A DNA stretch of 64,000 nt from an uncultured SAR86 cluster bacterium (GCA_902541365.1 CACBQK010000003.1:1-64000), one strand, 5' to 3'; positions 35,690 to 46,751 are shown, counted from the first letter of the stretch. The notes: generated by a model not told the origin, from the letters alone. A program made the numbers and translations.

Positions 35690-38081
35690 AGAACAATATA
35701 ATCCAGAAAAGATTGAATCAAGTATTCAGTCTGAATGGGAAAAGAGCAATAAATATAAGGCTACCCCAGATGATAGAGAGAAGTATTATTGCTTGTCTAT
35801 GTTCCCTTATCCCTCTGGAAAACTTCACATGGGGCATGTGAGGAATTATACGATTGGCGACGTTATTTCTAGATATAAAAGAATGAGAGGATTCAATGTC
35901 TTTCAGCCTATGGGCTGGGATGCCTTTGGACTCCCTGCTGAAAATGCAGCTATTCAAAATAAAGTTGATCCACAAAGTTGGACTGAGCAAAACATAGAGA
36001 ATATGAAGTTACAACTCAAAAGACTTGGGTTTAGCTATGACTGGTCGAAGGAGCTTAAAACCTGTGATCCAAACTATTATAAGTGGGAGCAAGAAATTTT
36101 TAGTCTTCTTCATAAGCAAGGTCTAGTTTATAGAAAGAAATCTCTAGTTAATTGGGATCCAGTTGATGAAACAGTACTTGCGAATGAACAAGTAATAGAT
36201 GGAAAAGGATGGAGATCAGGAGCTACTGTAGAGTTAAAAGAAATTGACCAATGGTTTTTAAAGATTACAGACTATGCTGATGAGCTTCTTACTTCTATAG
36301 AAAATCTTGATTGGCCAGAAAATGTAAAATCAATGCAAAAAAACTGGATTGGTAAATCTTTTGGATCAGAGATAAGTTTTCCTCTTCCAAATGGAGAGGA
36401 GCTAACTGCTTTTACAACAAGAATTGATACTATTTATGGGGTTACATACCTTGCGATATCACCAAATCATCCAATTTCACAGAATTTAGCGAATCAAGAT
36501 CCTCAGGTGGATGACTTTATTAAAAAATGCAATGAAACAAAGATGGCTGAAGCAGATATGGCTAAGGCTGATAAGTTGGGCTTAAAAACGAATTTAAAAG
36601 TTAAACATCCTTTTACAGGAATTGATCTTGGTGTCTGGATTGCCAATTATGTCCTAATGGATTATGGAACAGGAGTAGTAATGGGGGTTCCAGCTCATGA
36701 CGAAAGGGATCATGAGTTTGCTCTCAAATATAATATAGATATCAAGCAAGTCATAAAAGCTGATGAAGTGCCCTCCTCTGAAAAAGGTGAGCTCATAAAC
36801 TCTGAGAAATTTAACGGTCTGACTTCAAAAAATGCAATCCAAGATATTAATAGCTTCCTTGAAAAAGAAAAAATAGGTAAAGGCATTGAGAATTTTCGAT
36901 TACGTGACTGGGGCGTCAGCAGACAAAGATTTTGGGGATGTCCTATACCAGTAGTCTATAAAAATGATGAGCCTATTTTTTTAGAGAAAACAGATCTGCC
37001 CGTTGAGTTACCAAAAATAAAAGATGGAGAGTCCCCAAAACCACTCAGTCAAAATAAAGATTTTTTTGATATTGGTCCCAATGAATCAAGAGAAGTTGAT
37101 ACATTTGATACTTTTGTAGACTCATCCTGGTATTACGCAAGATTTACAGCAGCAGATAATAATAACAAAGCTTTAGATGAAAATTCAGCATACTGGCTTC
37201 CAGTTGATCTTTACATTGGCGGTATTGAACATGCTATCTTGCATCTTCTTTATTCAAGGTTTTTTCATAAAGCTATGAGAGATATTGGCTTAATAGAGGG
37301 TGATGAGCCCTTTAAAAAATTACTTACTCAAGGAATGGTTCTTAAAGATGGGTCTAAGATGTCAAAGTCAAAAGGCAACACGGTTGACCCACAACAATAT
37401 ATTGATAAGTATGGTGCAGACACGATACGTCTTTACATGATGTTTACTGCCCCTCCTGAACAAAGTTTAGAGTGGTCTGAAACTGCTGTAGAAGGAGCTT
37501 TTAGATTCTTAAAAAAACTTTGGAGCTTTACCCATGATAAAAAGTTTAAAAAAGTAAAGATGCAAGGTGAGTTAGATAATAGTCAGAAAGACTTTAGAAG
37601 AAAAATTCACTTAACTATTAAAAAAGTTACTGATGACTATGAAAATAGATATGCTTTTAATACAGTAATTGCAGCTTGTATGGAGCTGTTAAATTCAACG
37701 CCAGATCAGATCAAAGGTGAAATATCATCTGAAAATGATCAATTCTGCCTTAATGAGTTCATTGCATCAATCCTGCAAATGCTTTATCCGATAGCGCCGC
37801 ATATATGTGAAACTCTATGGAATAACTTTTTTGAGAATAGCTCAGAAATTGAGAACAACTGGCCGACTTTTGATGAAGATCTAATGGTCACTGATACATT
37901 TGAGTTAGTTGTCCAGATTAATGGAAAAGTCAGAGGAAAAATAGAAATATCATCAAACTTAGAACAAGACGAAATCGAAAGTGTTGCTAAGTCTATTAAA
38001 AATGTGGATGATTTACTTGGTGATAAGGAAATCAAGAAATGTATCTATGTAAAAGAAAAGCTAATAAATTTCGTAATCTAG
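35682..38081 (+). CDS. leuS: Leucyl-tRNA synthetase
   Basis: [49 protein letters not shown]; editing-domain motifs TTRIDTIYG and [12 protein letters not shown]. Confidence 0.98.
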   Translation: MLEEQYNPEKIESSIQSEWEKSNKYKATPDDREKYYCLSMFPYPSGKLHMGHVRNYTIGDVISRYKRMRGFNVFQPMGWDAFGLPAENAAIQNKVDPQSWTEQNIENMKLQLKRLGFSYDWSKELKTCDPNYYKWEQEIFSLLHKQGLVYRKKSLVNWDPVDETVLANEQVIDGKGWRSGATVELKEIDQWFLKITDYADELLTSIENLDWPENVKSMQKNWIGKSFGSEISFPLPNGEELTAFTTRIDTIYGVTYLAISPNHPISQNLANQDPQVDDFIKKCNETKMAEADMAKADKLGLKTNLKVKHPFTGIDLGVWIANYVLMDYGTGVVMGVPAHDERDHEFALKYNIDIKQVIKADEVPSSEKGELINSEKFNGLTSKNAIQDINSFLEKEKIGKGIENFRLRDWGVSRQRFWGCPIPVVYKNDEPIFLEKTDLPVELPKIKDGESPKPLSQNKDFFDIGPNESREVDTFDTFVDSSWYYARFTAADNNNKALDENSAYWLPVDLYIGGIEHAILHLLYSRFFHKAMRDIGLIEGDEPFKKLLTQGMVLKDGSKMSKSKGNTVDPQQYIDKYGADTIRLYMMFTAPPEQSLEWSETAVEGAFRFLKKLWSFTHDKKFKKVKMQGELDNSQKDFRRKIHLTIKKVTDDYENRYAFNTVIAACMELLNSTPDQIKGEISSENDQFCLNEFIASILQMLYPIAPHICETLWNNFFENSSEIENNWPTFDEDLMVTDTFELVVQINGKVRGKIEISSNLEQDEIESVAKSIKNVDDLLGDKEIKKCIYVKEKLINFVI

Positions 38082-38518
38082 CAACTCTAATTTTCCTCAA
38101 TATAGCTATTCTTGGCTGCTCATTTAGTCCAGTTAATTCTGACTCTGAAATTATTGTAAATAAAATAAAGTTTGATCTATCTGTACCTATAAAGATAAAA
38201 AATAATCTAAGTATTTTTGTTAAAGAAAATGAGGTTTCGTCAACAGAAGTAAATATTATAGAGTTCGAATTCAAAGAAAATAATTTTTATGGTGGTGAAA
38301 ATCTAGGTTCCCTTGAAAGTGAGGTTGTTGGAAGTATTCATGTATACATCCTTAATGACGAAGAGCATTCTAAAAAGATTAGTTCTTCAAGAAGATTTAA
38401 TACTCAAAGCCTTAATCCTTTGGCACAAAAAGAATTAGTAAAATTAATGCGTGTTGAAATTATTGACGAGTTAAATAAAAAAATAGTCCTTTATTTAAAG
38501 ACCCATGAAAATAAGTAG
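38039..38518 (+). CDS. lptE: LPS-assembly lipoprotein LptE
   Basis: Lipoprotein signal ([17 protein letters not shown]) and syntenic position between leuS and holA; low sequence conservation. Confidence 0.78.
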   Translation: MYLCKRKANKFRNLATLIFLNIAILGCSFSPVNSDSEIIVNKIKFDLSVPIKIKNNLSIFVKENEVSSTEVNIIEFEFKENNFYGGENLGSLESEVVGSIHVYILNDEEHSKKISSSRRFNTQSLNPLAQKELVKLMRVEIIDELNKKIVLYLKTHENK

Positions 38519-39485
38519 TCTCAACTTCAAAAATAATCTAAGAGGAAGCGCTGTGCTTAGTCTCATTCACGGAAAAGAAATGATACTAAAGAATGAGGTA
38601 AAGGACTTTCTAACAAAAGATTTTGCTGACCAAGGCTATGATGAAACAATAATCTTTGAGGCCAATGAATCAGATGGTCTTTTATCAGCAATTCAAAATA
38701 ATCTTGGAGGTGATTTATTTGGGTCACAGATAATAATTAAGGTAGTTCATAGTGATGGAAGGTTTCCAAAGTCTCTTTCCGAAATATTAGAAAAGATTGA
38801 TTTTTATAATATGAATAATATTAAGATTGTTATTGATAGTGTTTCTGAATCTATAAGCCCAAACACAAAATGGATCAAAGATAATAAAGAATTTATACAA
38901 ATCTTTGAATGCACAAAATTAAAACCACTTGATGAAAAGAAATGGTTAAGAGAAAAGCTAAGCTTTCTTGATAAAAACGATGCAGATAGGGTTGCAAAGT
39001 ATTTATTTGAGTTGAACTCTAGTAACTTAGTTGCACATAGAAATGATATTGAAACCCTTAAAATATTGCATTCATCTGAAAAAGATTCAGTTTCACTTGA
39101 AAACTCCATAAGTAGCTCAATCCATGCTCCTTATGAGCTCGAAGATTGTCTATTGAATTTAAATGAAAAGAAATCAATAAAAATCCTCAGGCAAATTAAA
39201 CAAAATGATCCAAACTCTCTAGCCTTAGTGATATGGGTTTTAGACAAGTTGATAAGTACATCTCTTATGGCAAAGAAAAGTGCTTCGCCAAAAAGATATC
39301 TTGAAAATACAAAAATGTGGAACTCAAAGATTAGTCTTTACTTATCTTTTATTAAAAAAATGGAATCTAATCTATTAAATCTAAGTAAAGATATTTTTGA
39401 GATTGAGAAAACTTTTAAGGGTATCAAAAGACTTGATGCATGGAAGGAAGTTGAGAGACTAATAATTAGAATTTGTACTAGCTAA
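38505..39485 (+). CDS. holA: DNA polymerase III delta subunit
   Basis: AVLSLIHGKEMILKNEVKDFL, LGGDLFGSQIIIKV; after leuS-lptE. Confidence 0.85.
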   Translation: MKISSLNFKNNLRGSAVLSLIHGKEMILKNEVKDFLTKDFADQGYDETIIFEANESDGLLSAIQNNLGGDLFGSQIIIKVVHSDGRFPKSLSEILEKIDFYNMNNIKIVIDSVSESISPNTKWIKDNKEFIQIFECTKLKPLDEKKWLREKLSFLDKNDADRVAKYLFELNSSNLVAHRNDIETLKILHSSEKDSVSLENSISSSIHAPYELEDCLLNLNEKKSIKILRQIKQNDPNSLALVIWVLDKLISTSLMAKKSASPKRYLENTKMWNSKISLYLSFIKKMESNLLNLSKDIFEIEKTFKGIKRLDAWKEVERLIIRICTS

Positions 39486-40305
39486 AATACCTTTTTACAA
39501 ATGCATTTTTACAAATCCCAAGTAATTCACACTCAGGATTAATTTTAGTTTCAAGATTTACTATTTCCTCAACACCTACAATTCCCTTTGTGGTGCTGGT
39601 AAACCAAATTGATGAGGCCTCCTTTAAATCATCTATGCCATAAGATCCTTCCTCAAAATTTAGCTTCTGATCTTTAATTATTTTGATTACCTGATTTCGC
39701 GTTATGCCTGGCAAAATGTTTGGAGATAGTTTCGGTGTAAAAATAGTTTTATTTTTAACGAAAAATATGTTGCTTGCACCACCCTCAGTTAGCTCACCAT
39801 TTTTATGCATTAATATTTCATTACAACCAATACTTTTGGCATCATTCATTTGAAGCACATTACCAAGCAATGAAGTTGATTTAATATCACATCTCTGCCA
39901 ACGGATATCATCAACCAACATGACCTTTAAGGGTGATTGATTAAAAAAAGAAAATTCTTCAATAAAACCAAACCTTTCACAATCACTCTCCTCGGCGAAG
40001 TGAGATCTTATAGAATCAACTCCTCTTGAAACTTGGTAATAAATATATCCATCTTCAAATTTAGATTCATTTAAAAGTTTTACTATATCAGTTTTGCAGT
40101 CCTCAATAGAACAAGATATTTTGGTTTCATTGAGGCTGTATTTGAGACGATCAAGATGTGTTTCAAAATCAATAAACTTATTCTTATAAAAAGAAATAAC
40201 TTCGTAAACGCTATCTGAAAAAAGAAATGCTCTCGACATCGGAGAGACTTTAATATTTTCTATTGAGTCAACTTTACCGTTGTAAGATGCTAATTTAGGC
40301 ATCAC
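39478..40305 (-). CDS. Aminotransferase class IV (D-amino acid aminotransferase-like)
   Basis: GKVDSIENIKVSPMSRAFLFSDSVYEVI, LTEGGASNIFFVKN, LPGITRNQVIKI. Confidence 0.9.
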   Translation of the reverse strand: MMPKLASYNGKVDSIENIKVSPMSRAFLFSDSVYEVISFYKNKFIDFETHLDRLKYSLNETKISCSIEDCKTDIVKLLNESKFEDGYIYYQVSRGVDSIRSHFAEESDCERFGFIEEFSFFNQSPLKVMLVDDIRWQRCDIKSTSLLGNVLQMNDAKSIGCNEILMHKNGELTEGGASNIFFVKNKTIFTPKLSPNILPGITRNQVIKIIKDQKLNFEEGSYGIDDLKEASSIWFTSTTKGIVGVEEIVNLETKINPECELLGICKNAFVKRYFS

Positions 40306-41446
40306 CTAGGCCAAATAAACCTCTTAACCACAATACTAAGCTTGCCCACAGTCTGCCAAAAAATCCTTTTGCTTGAACATCATTTAAAGCAACCAAATTT
40401 TCAGTATGTAAAGTTTTTTCTCCATCTTTAATTACCAATGTCCCAAGAGTTTGTCCTTCTTTAATTGGAGCTCTTAAATTGTTCTGAAAGTCATAGCTAA
40501 TTGTGATGTTTTTAAAAGTAGTTCTAGGAAGAGTTAGCTTAATATTATTTTCTGCACCCAGCGAAACCATATTCTTTTTACCACCCCATACATCAACATC
40601 TTTGAGAGCATTATCTTTTTTAATTACTTCTTGGGTTGAATAAAATCTAAACCCATATTCAAGCAGTCTTTGGGTATCATTAAAGCGCTCTTTATCAGAT
40701 TTAGCTCCTGCCACAACAGCTATTAGCCTCATGTCATTTCTCTTTGCAGAGCTTATTAGGCAATATCCAGCAGATTCTGTATGCCCTGTCTTTACCCCAT
40801 CAGAGGAATTGTCTTTCCAAAGAAGTCTGTTTCTATTTGGTTGCCTTATGTTGTTGAAGGTGTAATATTTTTCTTTATATAAACTATATGTTTCTGGAAA
40901 ATTATTTATTAACAAACTTGTCATTGTTGCTAAATCCTTAGCACTAGAAAAATGATTTTCATCCGGTAGTCCAGTTGAATTTTGAAATAAAGTATTTGAT
41001 AAGCCCATTGATGCAGCATATGAATTCATCAAATCTACAAATCCATCCTCAGTGCCTCCAACATATTCAGCTAATGCCACTGTCGCATCATTGCCTGACT
41101 GAATAATAATTCCTTTGAGTAGGTCAAGAACACTTACTCTTTTACCCTGCTCAATAAACATTTTTGAGCCTTCCATTCTCCATGCTTTTTCACTAACAAG
41201 CACACTGTCATTCAAGCTTAAAAAGTCATTTGCAATTTGATCTGCTACGACATAGCTGGACATTACTTTAGTCATGCTTGCTGGCTCGATTGGAGCATCT
41301 TCATTAAAGCTCGCGATAACTGTATTTGTATTAGGCTCAATTAAAATATAGCTTTTTAGGTCAAGAGTTGGAGTATTTGGAATGAAAGACTGGGCGAAAG
41401 ACTCAATAGAAATCAAACTAAATAATAAGAACAATAATTTTTTCAT
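40295..41446 (-). CDS. dacA: D-alanyl-D-alanine carboxypeptidase (PBP5/6 family)
   Basis: EPASMTKVMSSYVVADQI (SxxK), IQSGNDATVALAEYVGG (SxN), DGVKTGHTESAGYCLISSAKR (KTG). Confidence 0.96.
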   Translation of the reverse strand: MKKLLFLLFSLISIESFAQSFIPNTPTLDLKSYILIEPNTNTVIASFNEDAPIEPASMTKVMSSYVVADQIANDFLSLNDSVLVSEKAWRMEGSKMFIEQGKRVSVLDLLKGIIIQSGNDATVALAEYVGGTEDGFVDLMNSYAASMGLSNTLFQNSTGLPDENHFSSAKDLATMTSLLINNFPETYSLYKEKYYTFNNIRQPNRNRLLWKDNSSDGVKTGHTESAGYCLISSAKRNDMRLIAVVAGAKSDKERFNDTQRLLEYGFRFYSTQEVIKKDNALKDVDVWGGKKNMVSLGAENNIKLTLPRTTFKNITISYDFQNNLRAPIKEGQTLGTLVIKDGEKTLHTENLVALNDVQAKGFFGRLWASLVLWLRGLFGLGDA

Positions 41447-42471
41447 AACCCTAACTCCCTTGCTAGATTGTAAACCACCATTGCATAAAAGTGACTGTAA
41501 TTATATTTTGTAATTGCGACAAAATTTTCTGTACCGATAAAATATGTATTACTTTTTTTATTAATTTTAATCTTATTTCCTACCATTAATACATCTTTAT
41601 CTTTTATGTCATTCAATTTCATCAACTCTGAAAGTCTAACATCGTTATCTAAAGCTATTTGAGATAAGGTATCTCCATTTTGAATCTCATAGAAAATATC
41701 CTTTCCTTGTTCTAGTTTTACTGGAATAAACTTACCATCAAGATTATAGGGCTTTCTGACATTGTTATGATCTATTTTTAGAACTATGTCAGCCTCTGCA
41801 TTCCATCCATGGATGTTCAAATAATTTGCAATGCTTCCGATAGCATCTTCTTTAGAACCAAAAAGGTCTGCATAACCATCTCCATCATAATCAATAGCAT
41901 ATGCCAAGTATGAGGATGAAATAAATTGCCCATATCCCATAGCTCCAGCATAAGAACCTTTCACACTATAAATATCAAGATTATTTTCTCTAGTAAGTAT
42001 GAAAAATTTAATTAGCTCATTCCTAAAGAATTCTGCTCTTCTAGGATAATCAAAACCGAGTGTTGTGAGAGAATCTAATACTCTATCCTTGCCTTGAATA
42101 TTCCCATATCTTGTTTCAACACCCAAGATTGCAGTAATAATTTCTTTTGGAACTCCAAACTCTTCCTCAGCTTTTTTAAGAATTTGCAGGTTATCCTCAA
42201 TAAATTTTTTACCATTTTTTATTCTTTTTTTCTCAATAAATATCTTTCTATATGCATCCCATGTAATTGTGAATTCAGCCGGAGTTGAAATCCTATCTAT
42301 AATCGTTTGCTGCTTTTTAGCATTTTTTAAAACATCCAAGACTTCCTTTTCATCAAAACCATGAGAGTTGACTAATTCATTAACAACAAAATCTGCTCTT
42401 GGATGAACTGAGTAATCGGATTGAATAAAATTAAATTGAATTAATAATGTAACAAATAAAAGTTTTTTCAC
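41443..42471 (-). CDS. mltB: Lytic murein transglycosylase B with embedded LysM motif
   Basis: ITAILGVETRYGNIQGKDRVLDSLTTLGFDYPRRAEFFRNELI, GSYAGAMGYGQFISSSYLAYAIDYDGDG; LysM-like YEIQNGDTLSQIALDNDVRLSELMKLNDIKDKDVLMVGNKIKI. Confidence 0.92.
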   Translation of the reverse strand: MKKLLFVTLLIQFNFIQSDYSVHPRADFVVNELVNSHGFDEKEVLDVLKNAKKQQTIIDRISTPAEFTITWDAYRKIFIEKKRIKNGKKFIEDNLQILKKAEEEFGVPKEIITAILGVETRYGNIQGKDRVLDSLTTLGFDYPRRAEFFRNELIKFFILTRENNLDIYSVKGSYAGAMGYGQFISSSYLAYAIDYDGDGYADLFGSKEDAIGSIANYLNIHGWNAEADIVLKIDHNNVRKPYNLDGKFIPVKLEQGKDIFYEIQNGDTLSQIALDNDVRLSELMKLNDIKDKDVLMVGNKIKINKKSNTYFIGTENFVAITKYNYSHFYAMVVYNLARELGL

Positions 42472-43565
42472 CTGGGTACCAATTTTTTATGAGATGCCAT
42501 AGATATTATTATGCCAAATGCTATATAAAAAGAAATTAAAGATGAACCTCCTTGGCTAATTAGTGGCAAAGGCATCCCAACAACAGGTAAAAGTCCAATA
42601 ACCATTCCAATATTAATGAATAGTGTTGATATAAAAACTAGAGATAGTCCTCCAATAACAAGTCTGCAGAATCTATCTCTTGCATTTATTGATAAATAGA
42701 AGCACCTAACAAAAATAAAAAAATATAGACCTATTAATATTGTTAATCCAACCAAGCCAAATTCTTCAGCAATAACTGCAAATATAAAATCTGTCTCTGT
42801 TTCAGGAAGAAAATTCAGGTGAGATTGAGTGCCTTCCCCAAAGCCTTTCCCAAAAATACCTCCTGATCCGATGGCAATTTTTGATTGTGTGATATTCCAT
42901 GCAGATCCAAAAGGATCAAGATCTGGATTAAACAATGTCGCAATTCTTTGTCTTTGGAAAGGTTCTAAAAAGTTATTCCATAAAAACGGAAGTGAAATGA
43001 CAAAAATGGCAAGTGCAGAACCAATGAATGTCCAGCTAAGGCCAGCTAAAAATAATACATACAATCCAGAAAGAAGTATTACGATTGCAGTACCTAAATC
43101 AGGCTGGGAAGAGACAATAAGAAAAACTATAAAAATTAAAAAAATTGTTAATAATGTGTTCTTTAAGTTAATGGGTAACTTAACTCCATATAGATAGGAT
43201 GCAATAAATATTGGTAGAAAGATCTTACATAATTCTGAAGGTTGAAGTGTCACAAAACCAAAGCTTATCCATCTATTTGCACCATTAATCTCTGGTCCAA
43301 AAAAGATTGCAATAAATACTAAGATAATGCTGATAAGCAGAAAAAATCCTGAATATGAATAATAAATTTGAGGATCTGGTTGGCTAAGTACGATCATTAA
43401 GATTATGCCAAAAAAAACAAAGATTGATTGTTTAATTAAAACAGATGCATTCCCATCTGATGCGCTATAAAGAAAGAAAAGTCCTAGTATAGATAGCAGA
43501 GTAATAGAAATTATTAGATAAGGATCATAATAAATGGAAAATTTTTTAAAGTCTAAATATCTCAT
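42468..43565 (-). CDS. rodA: Rod-shape SEDS glycosyltransferase RodA
   Basis: Polytopic SEDS protein; LQPSELCKIFLP, KIAIGSGGIFGKGFGEGTQSHLNFLPETETDFIFAVIAEEFG. Confidence 0.97.
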   Translation of the reverse strand: MRYLDFKKFSIYYDPYLIISITLLSILGLFFLYSASDGNASVLIKQSIFVFFGIILMIVLSQPDPQIYYSYSGFFLLISIILVFIAIFFGPEINGANRWISFGFVTLQPSELCKIFLPIFIASYLYGVKLPINLKNTLLTIFLIFIVFLIVSSQPDLGTAIVILLSGLYVLFLAGLSWTFIGSALAIFVISLPFLWNNFLEPFQRQRIATLFNPDLDPFGSAWNITQSKIAIGSGGIFGKGFGEGTQSHLNFLPETETDFIFAVIAEEFGLVGLTILIGLYFFIFVRCFYLSINARDRFCRLVIGGLSLVFISTLFINIGMVIGLLPVVGMPLPLISQGGSSLISFYIAFGIIISMASHKKLVPR

Positions 43566-45394
43566 TCTTGAATCAAAGAATTTAATACTGAAATTGCAAC
43601 TGGCCCAGCAACAGATCCGCCGCTTTCTCCATTTTCAACCACAACACTAACAGCATATCTAGGATTTGGCATTGGTCCAAAAGCAATAATAAGTGCATGA
43701 TCTCTTAGACTATCATCAAGTCTTGTCTCAGAATATTGTTCTCTGTTATCTCCAGATACTAATTCAGCAGTCCCTGTTTTGGCTGCGACAATATAGTTCT
43801 TTCTTTCTCTCAATCTTCTTGCTGTTCCAGTGTTCCCCTCTATTACATTAACCATAGATTCATGAAGTTTAAACCAGTCATCATTTGAGAATTTGTTGAA
43901 TTCAATGCTTTTTTCACTTTTAACTAAATCTTTTTTAAGAGACAAATCAGAAAATTTTCCTTTGTTAGCCATTATGTATGCATATTTGGCTAATTGAATT
44001 GGGGTTGAAACTAAATAACCTTGCCCAACTCCCATATTTACAGTGTCACCTTTAAACCAACCAAAGTTGTGTTTATTCATTTTCCATGACGGCTCTGGGA
44101 CAAAAACTTTATCTTCTTCAAAACAATCAATGCATGCTTTGCCACCAAAACCCAAAGAAGATAGATGTTTATTGAGTTTATTGATATCAGATCTATATGC
44201 CAAATCAAAAAAATAGGTATTTGAACTTTGGGTTATGGCTTTGAATAAATTTGTGTTGCCATGCCCTCCTTCTTTCCAATCTCTATAAATCCTTCCATCC
44301 TCTGGTAATGTAAAAAATCCTTCATCAAAGATTGAGAAATCCCAATCAATCAATCCCTCTTCGATACCATACATTGCAATAGCAGGTTTTATTGATGAGG
44401 CAGGTGGATATCTCCCTTTCAGCGCTCTGTTAAAAAATGGTTTTTCCTCACTTAATAAAAGCTCATCAAAATCTTTTTGTAAGATGCCATTTGCTAATTG
44501 ATTTGTTGGAAAAGTTGGTGAACTAAAGAGTGTAACTATTGAGCCATCTTTAATATCTATTGCTACCACTGCTCCTTTTCTATTATTGAAAGCTTTATGT
44601 GCTGCTTTATGAGAATTTAAATCAAGGCTAGTGTACAAATTATTGCCTACTTTTGGCTCTGAAGAAATCTTCTCATTCAATGTTCTTCCTCTTGCATCGA
44701 CCTCTCTAAGGTTATTACCAAATTCTCCCGTTAAAATATCCTCATAAGTGAATTCTAGGCCTGTTTTACCAATAATTAATTGATTTGTATATGTGAAGTT
44801 AATTTTCTTGTTTAAACTTCTTTTTTCATAGATCTCATCAAGCTCATCTTCATTTGGCTTTCCAACATAACCAATTGAGTGTGAGAAGATCTTAGGATAT
44901 AAATAATTACGTAAATACCTTTTCCCAACATATGCATTTTCAAACATATGACTCCTAACCAGAAATTTTGCCTTGTCTTCGTCGGAAATAGATTGCTTCA
45001 AGGTTAATTCTTTATTTAATGTCTTTGCTTTTTCAAATTCTGATAAAAATACTTTCTTATCCTCTTCATCTATTTCTAAAAAAGAAGAAAGTTTTAATAG
45101 AAAATCATCTGGATTATCAATAAAAAAAGGTTTAGTAATCAAATCAAAAGTTGGGATGTTATTTACTAAAATTTCCCCGTTTCTGTCAAAAATAATTCCT
45201 CTTAAGGGCTGAACTGATATCTCCTCATTTTTATTGTTTTCAGCCGCAATTTCGTATTCAGAATAATTTGAGATTTGTAAATTAAATATCTGATAATAAA
45301 AAGCTACTCCTAGAATGCCAAAAGCAACATAGAGAAAAATAAGTCTTTTATTAAAGCTTATCTTTTCTTTGTAGGTTTCATTTATTTCTGTCAT
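43562..45394 (-). CDS. mrdA: Penicillin-binding protein 2
   Basis: PLRGIIFDRNGEILVNN, YPPASSIKPAIAMYGI (SxxK-type), SSNTYFFDLAY (SSN), AAKTGTAELVSG (KTG); adjacent rodA. Confidence 0.97.
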   Translation of the reverse strand: MTEINETYKEKISFNKRLIFLYVAFGILGVAFYYQIFNLQISNYSEYEIAAENNKNEEISVQPLRGIIFDRNGEILVNNIPTFDLITKPFFIDNPDDFLLKLSSFLEIDEEDKKVFLSEFEKAKTLNKELTLKQSISDEDKAKFLVRSHMFENAYVGKRYLRNYLYPKIFSHSIGYVGKPNEDELDEIYEKRSLNKKINFTYTNQLIIGKTGLEFTYEDILTGEFGNNLREVDARGRTLNEKISSEPKVGNNLYTSLDLNSHKAAHKAFNNRKGAVVAIDIKDGSIVTLFSSPTFPTNQLANGILQKDFDELLLSEEKPFFNRALKGRYPPASSIKPAIAMYGIEEGLIDWDFSIFDEGFFTLPEDGRIYRDWKEGGHGNTNLFKAITQSSNTYFFDLAYRSDINKLNKHLSSLGFGGKACIDCFEEDKVFVPEPSWKMNKHNFGWFKGDTVNMGVGQGYLVSTPIQLAKYAYIMANKGKFSDLSLKKDLVKSEKSIEFNKFSNDDWFKLHESMVNVIEGNTGTARRLRERKNYIVAAKTGTAELVSGDNREQYSETRLDDSLRDHALIIAFGPMPNPRYAVSVVVENGESGGSVAGPVAISVLNSLIQE

Positions 45395-45855
45395 TTGTGG
45401 TAAGACTTGTTTTGTATAATTGTTATAGACCTATAGAGCTGCTCAATAAGTAAAATCTTAAATAATTTATGAGGAAAAGTTAATGCAGAAAATGAAATTA
45501 CATGATCTGATTTTGCAAGAAATGACTCACTCAACCCATAAGATCCTCCAATAATAAGGCTACAGCTTTTTCCTGAGCTTAAGAATTTTTGAGTAAGGTC
45601 CGCAAATTGTAAACTATCTAGCTGTTTACCTTTTCTATCAAAGGAAATTATTAATGAATTTGGCTTAATTCTTTTTAAGATATCTTTTTCTTCATTAATT
45701 TGAACTTCTCTTATGCTTAAGTTTCTTCCTTGAGCAGGTTTAATATTTTGTATAGTTATGTTGGCGAAAAAAGAAATCTGTTTTAAATAAAATTTTAAAG
45801 TCTCATTCTCCCATTTGGTTAGCTTGTTAGATATTGATATAACTTCTAATTTCAT
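45391..45855 (-). CDS. rlmH: 23S rRNA (pseudouridine1915-N3)-methyltransferase RlmH
   Basis: LIISFDRKGKQLDSLQFADL, SLIIGGSYGLSESFLAKSDHVISFSALTFPHKLFKILLIEQLYRS. Confidence 0.96.
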   Translation of the reverse strand: MKLEVISISNKLTKWENETLKFYLKQISFFANITIQNIKPAQGRNLSIREVQINEEKDILKRIKPNSLIISFDRKGKQLDSLQFADLTQKFLSSGKSCSLIIGGSYGLSESFLAKSDHVISFSALTFPHKLFKILLIEQLYRSITIIQNKSYHK

Positions 45856-46199
45856 AAATTAGAATTTAAAGTGGCGTCCTCATACCCCCATAGTGTTTCT
45901 AAATCATAGTAAACGCGAGTCTCATTATTCATTATATTTATTACTAGGTCTTCACAATCAATTAAGATCCAGTCTGAAGTATCCTGTCCCTCAACTCCTA
46001 GAACTAAAATATTATTACTTTTAAGATCTTCAACAACTCTATCTGATAGTGCTTTTGCATGCCTTGATGAAGTGGCTGATGCAATAATCATTTCATCTGC
46101 AAAGGAAGAAATCTTCTTCAAATCGATGCATACAATGTCTTTAGCTTTTAATTCCTCAAGGGAGTTTATGCAGAGTTTTTTTAATGAAGTTTTTGCCAA
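45852..46199 (-). CDS. rsfS: Ribosome silencing factor RsfS
   Basis: LEELKAKDIVCIDLKKISSFADEMIIASATSSRHAKALSD, WILIDCEDLVINIM. Confidence 0.94.
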   Translation of the reverse strand: MAKTSLKKLCINSLEELKAKDIVCIDLKKISSFADEMIIASATSSRHAKALSDRVVEDLKSNNILVLGVEGQDTSDWILIDCEDLVINIMNNETRVYYDLETLWGYEDATLNSNL

Positions 46200-46260
46200 G
46201 TTGTTTTTGCTTTTAATCCATTAAGTATATGATAAAAAAAGATATTATTATTAATTAATT

Positions 46261-46674
46261 ATGCAAAAATATTTGTCGGAAAATCTTGTTGATATATTCT
46301 TCCTTCTTGGAATCAGCTCAATAGTAATTTTAGTAATAAGCGTTTTTTCAATAGGCTTCTTTATAAAAAGAATACCACATGACTATTTTTTAGATGATAA
46401 GAGAGGTATATCTGAATACAAGAATAATAATCCTATTTTTTGGATAATTTCATTAGCATTAAAGAATATCATTGGTTATTGCTTGATTATGGGTGGCATT
46501 TTAATGCTTGTGCTTCCTGGCCAAGGATTGCTGACGATTTTGGTTGGACTTATGTTAAGTGACTATCCAGGAAAATTTAAGTTGGAAAAAAGAATTATTA
46601 AAACAAACTTGGTTTTAAAAACAATAAATTGGTACAGAACCAAATCAAATATACCACCAATAATCTTCAAATAA
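46261..46674 (+). CDS. PGPGW-like transmembrane protein
   Basis: Two to three TM helices, GGILMLVLPGQGLLTILVGLMLSDYPGKFKLEKRI. Confidence 0.75.
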   Translation: MQKYLSENLVDIFFLLGISSIVILVISVFSIGFFIKRIPHDYFLDDKRGISEYKNNNPIFWIISLALKNIIGYCLIMGGILMLVLPGQGLLTILVGLMLSDYPGKFKLEKRIIKTNLVLKTINWYRTKSNIPPIIFK

Positions 46675-46751
46675 TTCTTTTATTAGAGCTCTCTCAAGGT
46701 GTATTATTCGACTTATTAATATATAAAGATTTTATCGGTGGAGGAGTAAAG

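Noticed and set aside
46629-46751. N-terminal extension and overlap of the oxidoreductase ORF with the upstream PGPGW-like gene
   Set aside because: An ATG with a good GGAGGAG ribosome-binding site at 46752 gives the normal family N-terminus
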